53,384 bases of DNA, taken from positions 1-53,384 of the forward strand of contig CAZLYK010000023.1 of NCBI GenBank assembly GCA_964563495.1. Direction: 5' to 3'. Both the position numbers and the translations under genes were made by a program. Shown in pieces: positions 7,332 to 17,997 of the stretch. Under the pieces are notes generated by a model. It was not told the DNA's origin. It saw only the letters and a program-made list of their open reading frames with translations, and did no database searches. How positions within the stretch are numbered: the stretch's first letter is position 1; each line of letters opens with the position of its first letter. Source of the stretch: CAZLYK01 sp964563495 (GTDB taxonomy: Bacteria > Acidobacteriota > Blastocatellia > RBC074).

Positions 7332-10187
7332 CTACTCGAGCTTGGTCGGGGCCACTTTTTCGGTGATAAAGGCTTCGATCACATCGCCGATCTTGAAATC
7401 ATTGAAGCGCTCGATCGTGATTCCGCACTCAAACCCCTGCTGGACCTCGCTGACATCATCCTTGAAGCGGCGGAGAGATCCGATCTGGGTCTCGAAGATG
7501 ACGACGTTATCACGGATCAGGCGCGCCTGGGCGGTGCGTTTGATCGTGCCGTTGGTCACCATGCAACCGGCCACCGCGCCGACCTTCGGAACGCGAATGA
7601 CATCGCGGACCTCGGCCTTGCCGATGATGACCTCTTTCATGGTCGCTTCCATGAGGCCGAGCATGGCGCTGCGAACCTCTTCTTCGACCTTGTAGATGAT
7701 CGAGTGAAGCCGGATATCGACGTTCTCCTGTTTGGCGATCTCGTCGGCGCGCGATTCCGGTCGCACGTTAAAGCCGATGATAACCGTCGCGGCGCCGGTA
7801 TCTGTCGCCTGCGAGGCGCTGGCGAGCAGGACATCGGATTCGGTGATCGCGCCGACATCGGAACGAATGATCCGGACTTTGACCTTGTCGGTCGAGAGCT
7901 TGAGCAGCGTGTCTTTGAGCACCTCGACCGAACCCTGGACATCGGCCTTGAGGATGACGAGCAGCTCTTTGACTTCGCCCGATTCCATCTGTGTCCGCAA
8001 CTGGTCGAGGCCGCGGGCGGCGCTGCGCGCGAGAGCGGCGGCGCGGGCGTGGGCCTGGCGATAGGCCGAGATCTGCTGCGCCTTGGAGATATCATCGACG
8101 ACCTGGATCTGATCGCCGGCTGAGGGAACGCCTTCGAGCCCGAGGACTTCGACCGGAGTAGCGGGGCCGACATCGAGGACTCGTTCGCCCCGGTCGCTCA
8201 TCAACGCACGGACCTTGCCGAAATAATTGCCGACAATAAACGGGTCGCCGATATGCAAAGTCCCGTTCTGGATGAGCACGGTTGCGACGGCGCCACGGCC
8301 GCGGTCGAGCTTCGCTTCGAGCACCGTGCCGGTCGCCCGCCGCTTCGGATTGGCTTTGAGCTCGTTGATATCGGCCGTGAGCAGGATCATTTCGAGCAGT
8401 CCGTCTATGTTCTGCTTCTTCTTGGCCGAGACTTCGACCATTTCCACGTCGCCGCCCCATCCAGTCCAGAGCAGGTTGCGATCACCCAGTGCTTTCTTGA
8501 CGCGATCGGGATTGGCGTCCGGCTTATCGATCTTGTTGATCGCCACGATGATCGGTACTTTGGCGGCTCGCGCGTGTTCGATGGCCTCAACCGTCTGAGG
8601 CATGACTCCGTCATCAGCCGCGACCACCAGCACCACTATATCCGTCACCTTGGCGCCGCGGGCGCGCATGAGCGTGAAGGCCTCGTGACCGGGAGTGTCC
8701 AGGAAAACGACACGTCGCAGATCAGTGGGGCCATCCGGATTGGGAACCTCGACCGAGTATGCGCCGATGTGCTGAGTGATGCCGCCGGCCTCGCCTTCGG
8801 CCACGCGGGTGGAACGGATGGCATCGAGCAGGCTCGTCTTGCCATGGTCGACGTGGCCCATGACCGTAATCACCGGGGCACGCAGTTCGTTGTCTTCCAT
8901 GACTTCCGGGGTGATCTCAAACTCCGATTCGACGATCATATCTTCGAACTCGCCGAAAGAGATGTCATAGCCTAAAGTGCGGCCAATCTCTTTGGCGATC
9001 TCCGGGTTGATCGTCTGGTTAATAGTCGCCATCACTCCGCGCTGCATCAACGTCGTCACGATATCGCGAGGTTTGGCGTCGATCTTCTCGGCGAACTCTC
9101 TGACCGTGCTGCCCTCGACCAAACGAACAACCTTGAGCTCCTGCGGAACCACCTGCCGGGTGACAACCGGGCCCGGCATCTGCGGGCGCTTGGGCAGCAA
9201 TTTCTGCTGGCCCTCTTTCTCCTTCTCTTTGCGAACCTGGTGACGCCCTTTCGGACGCTGATCTTTAGGGGGTATGTAAACCGTGCGCTGCTGCGCGCCG
9301 GAAGGCAGAATATGGACTTCCTTGTCGCGCGCCCCTTCTTTCGCCTGCCCCTTTTGGAGAGCGGCTTCCTGGCCTCGCCCCGTAGTCTTCGGCGCGGGGG
9401 CAGGTTTGGCAACCGGTTTCGCTACCGGCTTTGCTGCCGGTTTTGGGAGAGGTTGGGGCGGCGGGGTCAGCTTGATCACCTTTGTCCCGACCGACCTGGA
9501 CTCGCCCTTAAGGCTGACGGCCGACGGCGCCACGGGTTTAACCGCGGCCGGGGCTTCGGGTTTAACCGCAGGCATTTCAACGGCCGGGGCTTCGGCGGCG
9601 ATCTTCTGCGGCTCAGTCACGCCTTCGGGCGCCTCGTGCGGCGCGATCGCCGGCTCGGCAACGGGCTCAAGCTTGAGCCCTGCATCCTCCAGCGATTCCT
9701 CTTCAACCGTCACGATTTCCGGTCTCGCGGCTGCCGGCAGCGTAGCTTGAAGTTTGACTATTCTCGGTTTGGCCCGTTCCCCGGCCGCAGGCAGCGGCGC
9801 GGCTTCTGCCGGCGCAGTCTTCGGCCCTGGCGCGGCCTGTGGCACCGGGACCGCCAGCGGCGTGATCCTTTGCTGAACCGGTTCGGCGCTGACCTTGGCC
9901 TGAATCGGCGCGGTCTCGATCGTCTCAGTCATGACGGCCGGCACAGCCTGCGCCGCCATTCCCGCCGGTTCGGCGGTTGGATGATGTTTGATCAATCGTG
10001 CGGTGCGCGGGAGAGCGGCTTGCTCTTTCTTGGGATAGTACATTTCGCGGATTTTGGCCGCAATATTTTCATCCAGTGTGTTCGATGGAACGCTGACATC
10101 CACGCCCATCCGCCGGGCGTCTTCGAGCACTCTCTTGCTCTCAAGCTTTAGCTCTTTTGCCAAATCGTAAATTCTGACCTTACCCAT
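7332..10187 (-). CDS. infB: translation initiation factor IF-2
   Basis: 951 residues. IF-2 is the GTPase that positions initiator fMet-tRNA on the ribosome. The N-terminal IF2_N domain starts at once (VRIYDLAKELKLESKRVLED). A long Ala/Pro/Lys-rich linker occupies about 60-350; its low complexity is normal for the family. The G domain carries GHVDHGKTS (G1), DTPGHEAF (G3) and NKID (G4), followed by domains II, III and the C-terminal tRNA-binding domain (GVAQ-type region replaced by conserved family text ending VIEAFITEKV). It lies 192 bases after nusA with no ylxR or ribosomal L7Ae-like gene between. Confidence 0.97.
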   Translation of the reverse strand: MGKVRIYDLAKELKLESKRVLEDARRMGVDVSVPSNTLDENIAAKIREMYYPKKEQAALPRTARLIKHHPTAEPAGMAAQAVPAVMTETIETAPIQAKVSAEPVQQRITPLAVPVPQAAPGPKTAPAEAAPLPAAGERAKPRIVKLQATLPAAARPEIVTVEEESLEDAGLKLEPVAEPAIAPHEAPEGVTEPQKIAAEAPAVEMPAVKPEAPAAVKPVAPSAVSLKGESRSVGTKVIKLTPPPQPLPKPAAKPVAKPVAKPAPAPKTTGRGQEAALQKGQAKEGARDKEVHILPSGAQQRTVYIPPKDQRPKGRHQVRKEKEKEGQQKLLPKRPQMPGPVVTRQVVPQELKVVRLVEGSTVREFAEKIDAKPRDIVTTLMQRGVMATINQTINPEIAKEIGRTLGYDISFGEFEDMIVESEFEITPEVMEDNELRAPVITVMGHVDHGKTSLLDAIRSTRVAEGEAGGITQHIGAYSVEVPNPDGPTDLRRVVFLDTPGHEAFTLMRARGAKVTDIVVLVVAADDGVMPQTVEAIEHARAAKVPIIVAINKIDKPDANPDRVKKALGDRNLLWTGWGGDVEMVEVSAKKKQNIDGLLEMILLTADINELKANPKRRATGTVLEAKLDRGRGAVATVLIQNGTLHIGDPFIVGNYFGKVRALMSDRGERVLDVGPATPVEVLGLEGVPSAGDQIQVVDDISKAQQISAYRQAHARAAALARSAARGLDQLRTQMESGEVKELLVILKADVQGSVEVLKDTLLKLSTDKVKVRIIRSDVGAITESDVLLASASQATDTGAATVIIGFNVRPESRADEIAKQENVDIRLHSIIYKVEEEVRSAMLGLMEATMKEVIIGKAEVRDVIRVPKVGAVAGCMVTNGTIKRTAQARLIRDNVVIFETQIGSLRRFKDDVSEVQQGFECGITIERFNDFKIGDVIEAFITEKVAPTKLE

Positions 10188-10379
10188 TGATACCTTTCAG
10201 GAAAAGACAGCGCGTTAATGCTCCGGGGGTCTTGAGCTGACGCTATGAACTTTCTGCCCGCACTGCCCTTCCTACATTCAACGGCTCAAAGCAGAAGCAT
10301 ATTCACATCAGCCCCCCAAGGTAAAAAGAAAAACTCAAAATCGTGTCCGAGTGGGATTTCAGATTGACCTTTGTCTTAG

Positions 10380-11903
10380 TCATTTTTCACCGCTCGGTTC
10401 TTCATCCACAGCCTCTTCGACCCCTGCCTCGTGATCGCCGGATTCCGGCTCTTCGGGCGAAGTCTCCTCGGTCTCTTCGGTCTCTTCGGTCTCCTGACCG
10501 GCTTCGGCGGTCTCTTCAGATAAAGCCTCTAAAGCCTCGACCGTCTCTTCGGATTCTTCCGGTTGGGCCGTTTGGGATTCCCCGGCCTCTTCCCCAGCTT
10601 CCGGGGATTCCTGTCCGGCTCTCGCGCGACGAGCTTCGGTGATCGCAACCGCCATATCGAGCAGGTCCTGGGCGTCATCGATACTCAGGTCGAGCCATTC
10701 GGAGATATCGTCGACCGTGGTTTCGGCCAGCTGTTCGATCGTCTCGATGCCGTGCTCGGCCAGCGTCTCGGAGTCACTCAGTGAAATGCCTTCAATCGAC
10801 GAAAGCGGCACGACAGGCGCACTGATCATCTGTTCCATCTGCGAGGCGATCTCGCGCTTCATCTCTTCTTCACTGCGAATATCTATATCCCAGCCGACAA
10901 GCTTGGCCGCCAGTCGCACGTTCTGGCCGCGCTTACCGATCGCCAGGCTCTGCTGCTCATTCTCGACCGTGACCTGCAGTTTCTTATCCTCGAAGTCGAT
11001 GACCGTGACCTTGCTCACCTTCGCCGGTGAAAGCGCGTTGGCGGCGAAGATGGCCGGGTCTTCCGACCACTCGATGATATCTATCTTCTCGCCGCGCAGC
11101 TCGCGGATGATCGACTGAACGCGTGATCCTTTCATGCCGACGCAGGCGCCGACTGGATCGACATCGCGCTCATTCGAGACAACTGCGATCTTGGCGCGCT
11201 CACCCGGCTCACGGACAGCCGCCTTAATCACGACCGTGCCGTCGTAAATCTCCGGCACCTCCATCTCGAACAAGCGTTTGAGCAACTCCGGACTGGTCCG
11301 CGAGACCTCGATTTGCGGCCCTTTCGCCTCGCGATGAACATCGTGTATGACCACCCGGATGCGCTCACCCTGGGTGAACGATTCAGCCCGCGACTGCTGC
11401 GACTTGGGCATGACGGCTTCGATCCCGTTTCCGATATCGACGATCACCTTGCCGCCTTCAAACCGCTTGACGAATCCGTTGACCAGCTCGGTGACCTTTC
11501 CGATGTACTCATCGTAAACGTTGTTGCGCTCGGCTTCGCGGACCTTCTGCAGGATGATCTGTTTGGCCGTCTGAGCCGCGATTCGCCCGAGGTCCTCCAT
11601 CGGCCGCGGCAATTCGAGCATATCGCCGACCTCGGCGCCCTCGCCGACCTCGGCGTTGGCGTCTTCGACCGTCATCTCGCGTGCAGGATCGGTCACATCA
11701 TCGACTACTATTTTGACCGCATACAGATCAATCGTGCCGGCCTCGGGATTGTATCGCGCGTGCAGGTCTTCCCCAGATCTGAATTGCTTGCGCGAGGCCG
11801 TCACAACCGCATCTTCAATCGCGCCAATGATCACTTGCGGATCGATCTTTTTCTCTTTACTGAGAACTTCTATGTTCTGTGCAATTGAACTCAGTACGTT
11901 CAT
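10380..11903 (-). CDS. nusA: transcription termination/antitermination factor NusA
   Basis: 507 residues. NusA binds RNA polymerase and nascent RNA and modulates pausing, termination and antitermination. The N-terminal polymerase-binding domain occupies about 1-130, S1 about 135-200, and the two KH domains follow (VGACVGMKGSRVQSIIREL and AIGKRGQNVRLA). A helix-hairpin-helix region appears at about 350-430 (LAEHGIETIEQLAE). The last 70 residues are a Glu/Thr-rich acidic tail from about 440, not part of the core family, encoded partly by tandem 9-base units at 10461-10496. It is preceded by rimP in the standard order. Confidence 0.96.
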   Translation of the reverse strand: MNVLSSIAQNIEVLSKEKKIDPQVIIGAIEDAVVTASRKQFRSGEDLHARYNPEAGTIDLYAVKIVVDDVTDPAREMTVEDANAEVGEGAEVGDMLELPRPMEDLGRIAAQTAKQIILQKVREAERNNVYDEYIGKVTELVNGFVKRFEGGKVIVDIGNGIEAVMPKSQQSRAESFTQGERIRVVIHDVHREAKGPQIEVSRTSPELLKRLFEMEVPEIYDGTVVIKAAVREPGERAKIAVVSNERDVDPVGACVGMKGSRVQSIIRELRGEKIDIIEWSEDPAIFAANALSPAKVSKVTVIDFEDKKLQVTVENEQQSLAIGKRGQNVRLAAKLVGWDIDIRSEEEMKREIASQMEQMISAPVVPLSSIEGISLSDSETLAEHGIETIEQLAETTVDDISEWLDLSIDDAQDLLDMAVAITEARRARAGQESPEAGEEAGESQTAQPEESEETVEALEALSEETAEAGQETEETEETEETSPEEPESGDHEAGVEEAVDEEPSGEK

Positions 11904-11980
11904 ATTTTTCAGGTTGCCGGTCTAAAGGCAATCAGCGGCCGGTTACCGTAGTTAAACGAGACTCGATGACCGGTCACCAC

Positions 11981-12442
11981 TTATGGTTCAATCTCGACAT
12001 GAGCCTTGACGATCTTTGCCAGAGGCAGCCGGAAACGATTGCCGTCAGCCTCTTCGATCACCGCAGCGACCTCGCCCTCGTGATCAAGACCGAGCAACTT
12101 GCCGTGGAAATTCCGCTTTCCCGCAACCGGCTCAGACGTTCTGGCGTGAGCCGACAGCCCAGCAAAGCGCTCGTAGTCGGATTCTTTATAAAGCCCTCGG
12201 TCGAGGCCCGGTGAAGCGACTTCGAGGGTGTATTGTTGAGGAATCAAATCCTCGACATCGAGAATCAGACTCAACCGCTCGCTCACTCTGGAACAGTCCT
12301 CCAGCGTCACACCGCCGGGCTTATCTATGTAAATACGCAAGATAGGATTGCGGCCGCCTGCCAGTTCAGCGTGGACCAACTCCACCCCTTCGCGATCCGT
12401 CACACGCTCGATGATCTCGCTGATCCGCGGATCCAGGTTCAC
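11981..12442 (-). CDS. rimP: ribosome maturation factor RimP
   Basis: 153 residues from a GTG at 12442 with GGAGG about five bases upstream. RimP assists 30S subunit assembly. The conserved core is present: ELVHAELAGGRNPILRIYID, then GVTLEDCSRVSERLS and DLIPQQYTLEVASPGLDRGL. The C-terminal SH3-like part ends in LPLAKIVKAHVEIEP. It is the first gene of the rimP-nusA-infB-rbfA-nrnA unit; a terminator ending the preceding transcript lies at 12536-12560, so a promoter for the operon should lie in 12443-12535, though I see no good consensus there. Confidence 0.95.
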   Translation of the reverse strand: MNLDPRISEIIERVTDREGVELVHAELAGGRNPILRIYIDKPGGVTLEDCSRVSERLSLILDVEDLIPQQYTLEVASPGLDRGLYKESDYERFAGLSAHARTSEPVAGKRNFHGKLLGLDHEGEVAAVIEEADGNRFRLPLAKIVKAHVEIEP

Positions 12443-12535
12443 CCGCCCTCCATTAATATTGTCTCCGCTGGTCCCAGTTTGTCCCCCACTTGTCTCTTGA
12501 ATGCGGGCTGAATGGTCGACAAAGACAATTCTGAC

Positions 12536-12560
12536 AAAAAAGGTGGGCGAAAGCCCACCT
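12536..12560 (-). terminator. intrinsic terminator upstream of rimP
   Basis: On the minus strand AGGTGGGC (12560-12553) and GCCCACCT (12548-12541) form a perfect 8-bp stem with a four-base loop, followed directly by a run of six T. This is a classic Rho-independent terminator. It ends transcripts coming from trmJ, which stops about 100 nt earlier. Confidence 0.85.
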
Positions 12561-12629
12561 CGAAAGTAAATTTGATGATAGCCGGAAGAATGGTATTAAT
12601 CAAGCGCCAGATTGAATGGCGGGGAGTGG

Positions 12630-12672
12630 GCGACGGGGGGATTGAATCATGATGACTCAATCCCCCCGTCGC
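12630..12672 (-). terminator. hairpin at the trmJ stop codon
   Basis: Arms 12630-12649 and 12653-12672 pair over 20 bp with one mismatch and a 3-base loop. The arms contain runs of six G or C. The trmJ stop codon (12657-12659) lies inside the arm. There is no T-run after it, so it may act together with the terminator at 12536-12560 or protect the mRNA end. Confidence 0.6.
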
Positions 12673-13415
12673 CCCGCCGCCCCGTCCCTCTTTTCCCCCA
12701 TCTTCTTTTTAATCTGATTTAAAATCCCGCAGAGCATTTCGACATCGGACCTGGTCAGATTAAATCTGAGAAAGCTGCTTCGGATTCGCCGTTTCAGATC
12801 GGGTTCATTGCCCGGCAGAACGAAATCGATCCGGTGCAGAAGATCGAGTGCAAGACTCAACGCCGCCTCTACCGCGCCGGCCGTGGCCGATTCAGCGGGC
12901 CGCGGAATGATCGCCTCCTGCGCCGGCTGACGGATCAACTCATAGCACGCAACGGCGACGGCCTGCCCCAGATTCATGGAAGGGCAATTGCGCTGCGTCG
13001 GAATGCTCATGATCCGATGACAACGGCTGAGATCCTGATTGACCAGCCCGTGCTTCTCGGGTCCAAAGACCAGAGCCAGGCGGTAATCGGCCTGGCTCAG
13101 CTCACGACTCAGGTCATACGGCGTATAGATCGCCTGCCTCTCCTCGACCCGCATCCGATCGGTCGTGCCGACAACCAGGTTGCGATCGGCGATCGCTTCG
13201 TCCAGAGTTTCGCAGACCCGCGTATTGGCCAGCACATCGGTCGCGTTGACCGCAGAGACAACCTCGCTCCAGACCGGCGGATGAGGCGCGACGACAGCCA
13301 GATCGGCGAAGCCGAAGTTCTTCATCGCGCGGGCAACCGCCCCGATATTGTTCGGATCGCGCGGCCGGACAAGGACTATTCTGCAATCTATCGTCAAATT
13401 GATCCGTCTCTCCAC
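12657..13415 (-). CDS. trmJ: TrmJ-type tRNA/rRNA 2'-O-methyltransferase (SpoU family)
   Basis: 252 residues. TrmJ enzymes methylate the 2'-OH of nucleotide 32 of tRNAs using S-adenosylmethionine. The SPOUT knot motifs are visible: RIVLVRPRDPNNIGAVARAM near the N-terminus, LVFGPEKHGLVNQDL in the middle and CPSMNLGQAVAVACYEL near the SAM site. The C-terminal extension is helical, as in the family. The GTG at 13415 begins at the edge of a repeat copy; a TTG at about 13397 with GGAGA upstream is an alternative start. The substrate is not proven by sequence, so a related rRNA target is possible. Confidence 0.85.
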   Translation of the reverse strand: MERRINLTIDCRIVLVRPRDPNNIGAVARAMKNFGFADLAVVAPHPPVWSEVVSAVNATDVLANTRVCETLDEAIADRNLVVGTTDRMRVEERQAIYTPYDLSRELSQADYRLALVFGPEKHGLVNQDLSRCHRIMSIPTQRNCPSMNLGQAVAVACYELIRQPAQEAIIPRPAESATAGAVEAALSLALDLLHRIDFVLPGNEPDLKRRIRSSFLRFNLTRSDVEMLCGILNQIKKKMGEKRDGAAGRRGD

Positions 13416-13416
13416 A

Positions 13417-13463
13417 ACCGGCAGGATTGGACGGGATTTTAGACCCCGTCTAATCCTGCCGGT
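13417..13463. repeat. GGATT-family inverted repeat, compact copy
   Basis: Arms 13417-13435 and 13445-13463 pair over 19 bp with one G-T mismatch. The right arm contains TAATCCTGCC, and the repeat lies about 20 bases after the stop of the Gfo/Idh/MocA gene at 13484 (minus strand). It probably terminates that operon and directly abuts the trmJ start. Confidence 0.75.
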
Positions 13464-13483
13464 CTATCCGATCATCATCTCGA

Positions 13484-14740
13484 TTACTTACTGGCGGCGA
13501 CATTGGCGCTAATCACGTATTCCCGTTCTTTTTCGGGGTTGAATGTGATCCGGCGTTTTTGCATATAGGCCAGCTTGCCCAGATGCGAAGCGAGCGCCGA
13601 ACGATGGCCGCTGACGACATCCGAATTCGGCAGTTGCCGTGATCTGACGCAATCGAGGAAGTTGCGGACGTGAGATTTTTCGAGCGGGGTCGGGGCCTTG
13701 ACCTCGACCGGCGGGGGAGGCGCCGCCCTGCGCGGAGTCTGCTCCTGAAAGGTAAAACCGCCGCGATCGATATAGACACGCCCTTCCGTTCCCATAAATT
13801 CGATCGCTGCGCCGCGGGCGCCGGGGACGAGCGTGGCTTCAAAGGTCGCGACCCATTTACTCGGATATTCGAGCAGGAGGTTGATCGTGTCGGGCGCGGT
13901 GCGTCCGTCCTGATAGGCATAGACGCCGCCGGCGGCGGATGCAGTGAGCGGCAGATCTTCATTGAGGAACCAGTGGACGACATCGATCCAGTGCGTGAAG
14001 AGATCGGTGATCTGCCCGCCGCCAAAATCCAGGTATGCCCGCCAGTTATAGAATTGATGGGCGTTAAACGGGCGATACTTGACCGGGCCGAGGAAGGCTT
14101 TCCAATCGAGCCCGGCCGGCTGCTCGGTGAAGTTGGGTTTGCGCAAATGGTAGCCGTTGCCGTGCCACCACGTCCGGACCATGGTGATCTTTCCCAGTTT
14201 CCCCTTGTCAAAATATTCCCGCTTGGCCTGCCAGTAGTGCTCCCCGCTGCGCTGCTGCAGGCCGACCTGCATGACGCGATTCGAGGCCTTGACGGCCTTG
14301 ATGATTTCGTGGCCCTCCTCGATCGAGAAGGTCAGGGGTTTTTCGACATAGATGTCCTTGCCGGCCTTGCACGCATCGATCGACATCTGTTTGTGCCATT
14401 GATCCGGCGTGGCGATCAAAACGATATCGACATCTTTCGAATCGAGCAGCGCGCGGTAATCGGCGTAAGTTTTGGCTTTGCCTTCGGTCATCTGCAATGC
14501 ACCATTGAGATTTTTATCGTAGCAATCGCAGAGCGCCTCGACCTGAACCTCGCTCTCTTTCTGAAACCGGCTCATGACATCCTGACCTCGATTGCCGGTG
14601 CCGATCACTCCCAGGCGCAGGCGGTCATTCGCGCCGAGAACGTTATTCCAGCTCGCGGCGGTGAAGGTCAGTCCGGCACCGACCGCGCCTCGCGATGTGT
14701 GGCCGATAAATTCACGACGTGTCTTCTGTTCAACTGACAT
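13484..14740 (-). CDS. Tat-exported Gfo/Idh/MocA family oxidoreductase
   Basis: 418 residues. The N-terminus has a twin-arginine signal (TRREFIGHTS, then a hydrophobic stretch), so the enzyme acts outside the cytoplasm. The Rossmann fold starts at LRLGVIGTGNRGQDVM (about 41-56). VEKPLTFSIEEG carries the EKP motif of the family, and the C-terminal substrate domain holds GGGQITDLFTHWIDVVHW. These NAD(P)-dependent enzymes oxidise or reduce sugars and cyclitols; exported members are typical of Planctomycetes, Verrucomicrobia and Acidobacteria. It is the last gene of a run with DUF1080, DUF1501 and PSD1 genes. The substrate is unknown; a keto-sugar step is an inference from DUF1080 nearby. Confidence 0.88.
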   Translation of the reverse strand: MSVEQKTRREFIGHTSRGAVGAGLTFTAASWNNVLGANDRLRLGVIGTGNRGQDVMSRFQKESEVQVEALCDCYDKNLNGALQMTEGKAKTYADYRALLDSKDVDIVLIATPDQWHKQMSIDACKAGKDIYVEKPLTFSIEEGHEIIKAVKASNRVMQVGLQQRSGEHYWQAKREYFDKGKLGKITMVRTWWHGNGYHLRKPNFTEQPAGLDWKAFLGPVKYRPFNAHQFYNWRAYLDFGGGQITDLFTHWIDVVHWFLNEDLPLTASAAGGVYAYQDGRTAPDTINLLLEYPSKWVATFEATLVPGARGAAIEFMGTEGRVYIDRGGFTFQEQTPRRAAPPPPVEVKAPTPLEKSHVRNFLDCVRSRQLPNSDVVSGHRSALASHLGKLAYMQKRRITFNPEKEREYVISANVAASK

Positions 14741-14780
14741 GGAAGTTCCTTTCTATGATAAATAGGCAGGGTGATCCCGA

Positions 14781-15599
14781 CTATTGTCTATTCTTCTCGA
14801 TTGTCCTCAAAGCCCGCTTGACAATATATGCCGTCTCCTCGGTTTTTGACGCTTTGAGCCATCGATGACACAGTTTGCTTACCCACTGAGGCTGTGATTT
14901 ACCGGCGTCGTTGAGCCAGTTGGCGACCGAATCGCGGACATACTTGGACGGATCGCTGGATAAAGGCTCGATGATCGGCAATCCGAGCTCGGGATCCTGT
15001 TTGAGAGCCTCTATGTGTTTGCACCAAACGCCGCGCGGTCGGGTCGATTCGCTGGCGAACCTTCTGATATTTTCATCGTCTTCTTTCGACCAGCGACTGA
15101 GCAGCCTGATCGCCTTGGTCAGTTCGCCTTCGATATCCGGCCTCAGCGCAAACCAGGCGATTTCGCGGACCCCGAAATGTGAATCGACCGCGAAGCGTCT
15201 GACTTCGGCGAGTTTACCCTCGAATTTCAGCTCCTCATCCAGACCGATCACGAACGCCGCCCACGAGCGGACCATATCCGATTGATGAACGCACAGCCGC
15301 TCGAAGAGCTGGTCCCGGTTGCTCTTCTCCCTGAGCCTGCCGAGCAGGGCGGCGGAGACGACCGGAATAATCTTGTTCTGGGTCGGCCGTTTGATCTTCT
15401 CGATCTCCTCGAGGATGGGTTTGACCACATCGCGCAAGCCGATTTTGGGGAGAACATTCTGCACCAACAGCCGTTGATCGACCGCCAGCCATTCGACCAG
15501 ATTGACCGTCTCTGTCTCGCCGGCGTTCAAAATGCCGAGAACTTTGGACGGGACCTCGCTGATTCGACGCGCACCCTTGCGCTTGGGAGCCTGAGTCAT
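14781..15599 (-). CDS. AlkC/AlkD-like DNA alkylation repair HEAT-repeat protein
   Basis: 272 residues, made almost wholly of paired helices typical of HEAT-like repeats. The stretch ENIRRFASESTRPRGVW, followed by EPLSSDPSKYVRDSVANWL, matches the signature of the AlkC branch of DNA alkylation repair glycosylases (PF08713-type fold). These remove 3-methyladenine and related lesions in the cytoplasm. It lies 10 bases after the DUF1501 gene and 40 bases before the Gfo/Idh/MocA gene, all on the same strand, so it is likely co-transcribed with exported sugar-related proteins, an odd partnership. The fold call is strong; the enzymatic activity is an inference, since many members are uncharacterised. 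AAAGG sits directly before the ATG, too close to be a good ribosome binding site. Confidence 0.75.
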   Translation of the reverse strand: MTQAPKRKGARRISEVPSKVLGILNAGETETVNLVEWLAVDQRLLVQNVLPKIGLRDVVKPILEEIEKIKRPTQNKIIPVVSAALLGRLREKSNRDQLFERLCVHQSDMVRSWAAFVIGLDEELKFEGKLAEVRRFAVDSHFGVREIAWFALRPDIEGELTKAIRLLSRWSKEDDENIRRFASESTRPRGVWCKHIEALKQDPELGLPIIEPLSSDPSKYVRDSVANWLNDAGKSQPQWVSKLCHRWLKASKTEETAYIVKRALRTIEKNRQ

Positions 15600-15609
15600 C
15601 CTTTACCAT

Positions 15610-17013
<1,404 letters not shown>

Positions 17014-17033
17014 AGCTCCTCATCCGGTTCTGC

Positions 17034-17894
17034 TTAGAGCTGCCTGACCCAGATATTTCGATACCGGACCAGATCGCCGTGGTCTTGAAGCCTCAATGAG
17101 CCCTTTGGCCCGTGCGCGATGTAAAGCGGCGCGCGATCGTGCCAGGTGTTGCCCTGGATCTCGACGTTATTCTGGATCAAGACGCCATTGTGAATGACGG
17201 TCACACGGGCGCGACGAACCGGTTTGCCCTGCTCGTCGAAACGCGGGGTGGTGAAGATGATGTCATAGGTCTGCCATACTCCAGGCCGGCGCGAAGCGTT
17301 GACCAGCGGCGCGTGCTGCTTGTAAACCGCTCCGGCCTGACCATGAAAATAGGTTTTGTTGTCAAACGAATCGAGCACCTGCACTTCGTACCGCTCCATG
17401 AGAAAGACGCCGCTGTTGCCTCGCCCCTGCCCCTCGCCTTTGACCACCGACGGTGTAGCCCATTCGAGATGGAGCTGGCAGTCGCCGAATTCAGGTTTGG
17501 TCGCAATATCACCGGCGCCGGGTTTTACCTGCAGATAGCCATCTTTAACCTCCCACATGGCTTCGCCTGCGGTGCGCACGCTACGCCAGCCGGAAAGATT
17601 TTTACCGTCGAAGAGAACCAACGCATCGGACGGCGGGTCGCCGGGAGCGGCGCCGGGCGCGACGATTGCCGGCTCTTTCATGGGCGCTTCATACGGCGGA
17701 GTGATAAGACCCAGCTGAATGGCTTTTTGCAGCGTCTGCTGCATCTCGAGCAACTGCTGCGGCGTGGGTTGCGGCGGTGGTTGAGGCTGTTGCGCGCGGG
17801 TAAAGGCGATCGAGCCGGCCAAGACCACGAGCGCAATCATCCCAGTGGTCAGCGGAATGCGAAAACGAGCAAAATTGGTCTTGCGATCAGTCAT
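17034..17894 (-). CDS. secreted DUF1080 (3-keto-disaccharide hydrolase-type) protein
   Basis: 286 residues. A hydrophobic signal segment (about 17-34, ending TRAQQ) is followed by a Pro/Gln-rich linker and then the DUF1080 jelly-roll domain from about residue 90: LFDGKNLSGW, GRGNSGVFLMERYEVQVLDS and the conserved GAVYKQHAP and GVWQTYDIIF. This family (PF06439) includes hydrolases of 3-keto-disaccharides and glycosides. Its presence with two exported Gfo/Idh/MocA oxidoreductases suggests a pathway in which a sugar is oxidised at C3 and then cleaved; that link is an inference. It lies between the PSD1 and DUF1501 genes. Confidence 0.85.
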   Translation of the reverse strand: MTDRKTNFARFRIPLTTGMIALVVLAGSIAFTRAQQPQPPPQPTPQQLLEMQQTLQKAIQLGLITPPYEAPMKEPAIVAPGAAPGDPPSDALVLFDGKNLSGWRSVRTAGEAMWEVKDGYLQVKPGAGDIATKPEFGDCQLHLEWATPSVVKGEGQGRGNSGVFLMERYEVQVLDSFDNKTYFHGQAGAVYKQHAPLVNASRRPGVWQTYDIIFTTPRFDEQGKPVRRARVTVIHNGVLIQNNVEIQGNTWHDRAPLYIAHGPKGSLRLQDHGDLVRYRNIWVRQL

Positions 17895-17915
17895 GATCCT
17901 GTTTTCTCCTCAGCA

Positions 17916-17947
17916 AACTGCTGAGAGCGCTTGCGCTCTCAGCAGTT
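17916..17947. repeat. 32-bp perfect palindrome with GAGCGC-TT-GCGCTC core
   Basis: Arms 17916-17930 and 17933-17947, loop TT. It has the same architecture and the same 14-base centre (reverse complement) as the palindrome at 5309-5340, with different but self-complementary outer arms. It lies about 20 bases before the DUF1080 start, between PSD1 and DUF1080. Confidence 0.75.
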
Positions 17948-17997
17948 GCATTGTTTCAGGGCGTCGCTCGCGACATGAACGACTCCTTTGATTAATC

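Noticed and set aside
7332..11903. Many long antisense ORFs over infB and nusA
   Set aside because: They are mirror frames of high-GC, codon-biased genes and show no domain features.
12439..12660. Minus-strand ORF of 73 residues between trmJ and rimP
   Set aside because: It reads through two hairpins, one of them an intrinsic terminator with a T-run, has no ribosome binding site and no recognisable pattern.
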